A stretch of DNA of 64,000 bases. Origin: CAKOSP01 sp964369625. Lineage in GTDB: Bacteria > Bacillota_I > Bacilli_A > RF39 > UBA660. The notes beneath the pieces are model-generated. The model made no database searches. It was not told the DNA's origin and saw only the letters and a list, made by a program, of their open reading frames with translations. The DNA lies in contig CAYJFC010000002.1 of the NCBI GenBank assembly GCA_964369625.1, positions 1-64,000 on the forward strand, read 5' to 3'. Position numbers and translations under genes: made by a program. Below, in pieces: positions 61,658 to 64,000 of the stretch. Each line of letters begins with the position of its first letter. The first letter of the stretch is position 1.

Positions 61658-62402
61658 TTAAATCCTCCATTAATTTATAATTTAAAATACAGTTACTTCC
61701 ATCTAGATTAATAATTTCATTACTAACTCCTAGTAGATAATTATTAAATTTTTTATTATTAATTTCTATATATTTTAAAGAGAAACATTCAATTAAACCA
61801 GTTTTATTCACCCCCTTAAATGGTACATATATAGGATTTTTATTATTATATATTTTCCTATCAACGATAATTACATATTTATTTGTTACAGGGTCTTTTA
61901 ATTTATTACCTGAATCTATAAAACCATCTAATAATAAATTTTTATTATTTTTAAATACTACTTTAACTTTATATGATAATATTTGTTTACTTTTTAGCTT
62001 TTTTGTTTGATAAACATATATTACTAAAATTAAAGGTGATAACAAAAATAATAATAAAGTATTAATCATATAGTCATTTTTAAAGTACCGTGATAAATAA
62101 TGCATAAATCCTGCTAAAATAGTACTTGTCATATATAAATACATCAAATTAGTAATAGTGTGTTTCATATTTTTGTAATTAAATGTAATAATAGTCATAA
62201 TAGTTCCAGATAATATTTTAGATATTATTAATATTATTTCACTAGTATTTAATAATATAATAAATGAAAATATAGCCCCAAATAAAGATCCAATTATAAT
62301 ATTTTTTAATTTAGCAACTCTTTTTAAAGCAATTTTAATGGTAACAAGTAATAAAAAGTCATAACAAAAATTAAGTATAAATAATAAATCCAAATATATC
62401 AT
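61650..62402 (-). CDS. spoIIGA: Sigma-E processing peptidase SpoIIGA
   Basis: A 250-residue aspartic protease of the septal membrane. Five membrane helices lie in residues 1-130. The soluble protease half carries LDGFIDSGNKL with the catalytic Asp163 in the D-S-G motif. SpoIIGA dimers cut the pro-region from SigE after the polar septum forms. The ATG at 62402 follows AGGTGAGG; a GTG nine bases upstream lies within that site. Upstream, TTTTGTCA (62444-62450) resembles half of a Spo0A box, as expected for spoIIG, but is too weak to call. Confidence 0.9.
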   Translation of the reverse strand: MIYLDLLFILNFCYDFLLLVTIKIALKRVAKLKNIIIGSLFGAIFSFIILLNTSEIILIISKILSGTIMTIITFNYKNMKHTITNLMYLYMTSTILAGFMHYLSRYFKNDYMINTLLLFLLSPLILVIYVYQTKKLKSKQILSYKVKVVFKNNKNLLLDGFIDSGNKLKDPVTNKYVIIVDRKIYNNKNPIYVPFKGVNKTGLIECFSLKYIEINNKKFNNYLLGVSNEIINLDGSNCILNYKLMEDLNV

Positions 62403-62481
62403 TTGCCTCACCTATTTTATTTTATACTTATAAATAAAAATATTTTGTCACTTATAGGAAATAAAATATGTAAAATTTCAT

Positions 62482-62508
62482 AAAAAAAGAAGATATAATA
62501 TCTTCTTA
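62482..62508 (-). terminator. Terminator after ftsZ
   Basis: AAGAAGATAT and ATATCTTCTT pair around a three-base loop, followed by a run of T on the minus strand, directly past ftsZ. Confidence 0.75.
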
Positions 62509-63558
62509 AAATTCACTATTTCTTAAAAATGGAGGAATATCAAAATCATCATTCGCTACTTCTCTTCTTCTTTTAGGAAGTTCATTTGAAAATAAAGCTT
62601 CTTCTCCTACTTGATCGTCAAATCCTGTGGCAATTACTGTTACAATAACTTCTTCAGAAAGATTTTCATTTTTAATGGCCCCAAATATAATATTAACATC
62701 TGAGTTAGCTGCTTCTCTAACTGTTTCTACAGCATCTTCAATTTCGAATAATGTTAAGTTTTTACCACCTGTAACATTAACTATAGCATTAGTAGCTCCG
62801 TCAATAGTTGCTTCTAAAAGCGAATTAGCAACAGCTTGTCTCGCAGCTTCAATAGCTCTATTTTCTCCAGCATTACATCCAATACCAATGATAGCTGTTC
62901 CACTTTTTTCCATTACTGTTTTAACATCAGCAAAGTCTAAGTTTATAATACCAGTAACAGCAATTAAATCTGAAATTGATTGTACACCTCTATGAAGCAC
63001 ATTATCTACTTCTTTAAATGCATCATCAAAACTAGTTGTTTTATCTATTATATCTCTTAATCTATCGTTAGGAATAATAATTAATGTATCTACATTTTTA
63101 CGTAATTCATCAAGACCTAAAAGAGCATTTTCCATTCTCTTTTTACCTTCAAATCTAAATGGTTTAGTAACGATACCTACAGTTAAAGCACCCATTTCTT
63201 GAGCAATTTCAGCTATTACTGGAGCTGCTCCTGTTCCAGTTCCGCCACCAAGTCCACAAGCAACAAATACCATATCAGCACCTTTAACAGCTTCTTCAAG
63301 TTCAGCTTTTGATTCAAGTGCAGCAGCTCTTCCTACTTCAGGATTAGCACCTGCTCCTCTTCCACCAGTAATTGATTTACCTATTTGTATTTTATTATCT
63401 GCTTGTGATGCGTTTAAAACTTGTAAATCTGTGTTTACAACATAAAACTCAACACTTTTAACTCCCTCTTCAATCATACGATTAACTGCATTACAGCCAC
63501 CGCCACCTACACCAATAACTTTAATCTTGGCAATTTGGTCCATTTCTAATCCATTCAT
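62506..63558 (-). CDS. ftsZ: Cell division protein FtsZ
   Basis: A 350-residue tubulin homologue that forms the division ring. The GTPase site reads VIGVGGGGCNAVNRM (about 14-28) and GLGGGTGTGAAPVIAE (tubulin signature, about 104-119); the T7 loop synergy residues are in NLDFADVKTVM. The C-terminal tail peptide DDFDIPPFLRNSEF, which binds FtsA and others, is present, while the variable linker before it is short. GGGAGG precedes the ATG. It follows ftsA by 12 bases. Confidence 0.97.
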   Translation of the reverse strand: MNGLEMDQIAKIKVIGVGGGGCNAVNRMIEEGVKSVEFYVVNTDLQVLNASQADNKIQIGKSITGGRGAGANPEVGRAAALESKAELEEAVKGADMVFVACGLGGGTGTGAAPVIAEIAQEMGALTVGIVTKPFRFEGKKRMENALLGLDELRKNVDTLIIIPNDRLRDIIDKTTSFDDAFKEVDNVLHRGVQSISDLIAVTGIINLDFADVKTVMEKSGTAIIGIGCNAGENRAIEAARQAVANSLLEATIDGATNAIVNVTGGKNLTLFEIEDAVETVREAANSDVNIIFGAIKNENLSEEVIVTVIATGFDDQVGEEALFSNELPKRRREVANDDFDIPPFLRNSEF

Positions 63559-63570
63559 AATGTATCCTCC

Positions 63571-64000
63571 CTAACTATCAAAAAAATATCCAAACAATTT
63601 ACCTAATAATGAATTGTCTGATAAATTTATTTTTCTATGTAATCCACTTAATTCTTCTTGCTGATCAATATCAAATATTGAAAAGTCAGCATTACGTAAC
63701 TTTAATCTACTATAATAATATTTTATTAAACCAGCTGCTACTGAATATTTATTATGTCTAATACCAATTTCATTAACATGAGCTATTTTAGCTTTTCTGT
63801 TAAACACTTCATCTAATAAAATATTAAAATCTTTAAGTTCTGTTGTGCCCCCTGTAACCATTATATAACTAATTTCCCTTTTTGTTAAGAGATTTATTTG
63901 TTTTTTTATTAAATTCAGCATTTCCACAAGTCTTGCATTAACAATTTCACTTGCATCATATTGATTTATTTTCACTAAATCATCTTGTTTATTAGTAAAA
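63571..64000 (-). CDS. ftsA: Cell division protein FtsA, C-terminal part
   Basis: The reading frame is open to the window edge, so the N-terminal two thirds are outside. The visible 143 residues hold the last part of the actin-like fold: NARLVEMLNLIKKQI, IMVTGGTTELKDF (phosphate 2 loop) and YSVAAGLIKYY. The C-terminal end LLGKLFGYFFDS is a short amphipathic helix, expected to bind the membrane. FtsA tethers FtsZ to the membrane. Gene order with ftsZ is the usual one. Confidence 0.9.
   Translation of the reverse strand, partial: FTNKQDDLVKINQYDASEIVNARLVEMLNLIKKQINLLTKREISYIMVTGGTTELKDFNILLDEVFNRKAKIAHVNEIGIRHNKYSVAAGLIKYYYSRLKLRNADFSIFDIDQQEELSGLHRKINLSDNSLLGKLFGYFFDS

Noticed and set aside
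62444..62450. Spo0A box in front of spoIIGA
   Set aside because: The core reads TGTCACT and not TGTCGAA; position is sensible but the match is too poor to list.
62627..62995. A 122-codon plus-strand frame inside ftsZ
   Set aside because: Antisense to highly conserved ftsZ codons; codon bias of the real gene produces it.
1..64000. CRISPR array, insertion sequence or prophage
   Set aside because: I saw no regularly spaced repeats, transposase, integrase, terminase or structural phage genes. The only sizeable repeat noticed is the ftsW end.
1..64000. Mycoplasma-type code (TGA as tryptophan)
   Set aside because: Several genes clearly end in TGA (displaced ftsW end, ABC ATPase, kinase before alaS), and tryptophan is encoded by TGG at conserved places.

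Overview
The window looks like chromosome from a very AT-rich Bacillota, class Bacilli, probably an uncultured anaerobe of the Erysipelotrichales/RF39-like part of the tree. Reasons: by eye only about a quarter of bases are G or C; the Gram-positive block ftsA-ftsZ-spoIIGA-sigE-sigG-ymxH-lspA-rluD is present; so are the Bacillus-type genes sirA-yneF, ylbD-ylbE, lexA with a divergent yneA-like gene, uvrX-yolD and ugtP, and a T-box leader. TGA is used as a stop, so this is the standard bacterial code and not the Mycoplasma code. The low-GC lineage is secure; a genus cannot be named from this sequence. Nearly all genes lie on the minus strand, and most are tightly packed with clear AGGAG-type ribosome sites.

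Layout. 1-0.3 kb: two tRNA genes, one cut by the window edge. 0.3-3.1 kb: small membrane protein, PdaC-like deacetylase, and an ABC pair with an unusually degraded ATPase. 3.2-5.75 kb: a short alanyl-tRNA synthetase in one operon with a P-loop kinase, behind an alanine T-box. 5.75-8.3 kb: a SpoT-like protein facing a GH25 lysozyme. 8.3-13.4 kb: house-cleaning enzymes (Nudix, Maf, phosphatase), a sigma factor and two unrecognised genes. 13.4-16.2 kb: a divergent adenylosuccinate-synthetase homologue sitting between ftsW and a second, displaced copy of the ftsW 3' end. 16.2-17.9 kb: EndA-like nuclease pair and a Nudix enzyme. 17.9-22 kb: trimeric NAD-linked [FeFe] hydrogenase. 22-27.6 kb: ABC-F, Nudix, Gre-like, HelD, EF-P and L33. 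27.6-36.4 kb: class B PBP, Nfo, an orphan pseudopilin, a flavoprotein and membrane proteins. 36.5-42.7 kb: ylbDE, parC, parE, yneF. 42.7-50.5 kb: sirA, then a compact operon of a one-module NRPS ending in a reductase, its phosphopantetheinyl transferase, a hybrid histidine kinase and a cyclophilin lipoprotein. 50.5-54.2 kb: SOS genes with three matching LexA boxes, plus a glycolipid synthase. 54.2-64 kb: antiporter, rhomboid, rluD, lspA, then the sporulation and division block.

How it fits together. The organism appears able to sporulate (spoIIGA, sigE, sigG, ymxH, sirA, ylbD). A near-consensus Spo0A box sits at the predicted -35 of sirA, and the sigG and ylbD ribosome sites are buried in terminator-like hairpins. 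It probably disposes of fermentation electrons as H2 through HydABC. The points most worth following up are the NRPS-reductase operon, the PurA homologue without the catalytic aspartate and its ftsW-end duplication, the short alanyl-tRNA synthetase under a T-box, the hairpin-buried sporulation ribosome sites, and the LexA and Spo0A sites.
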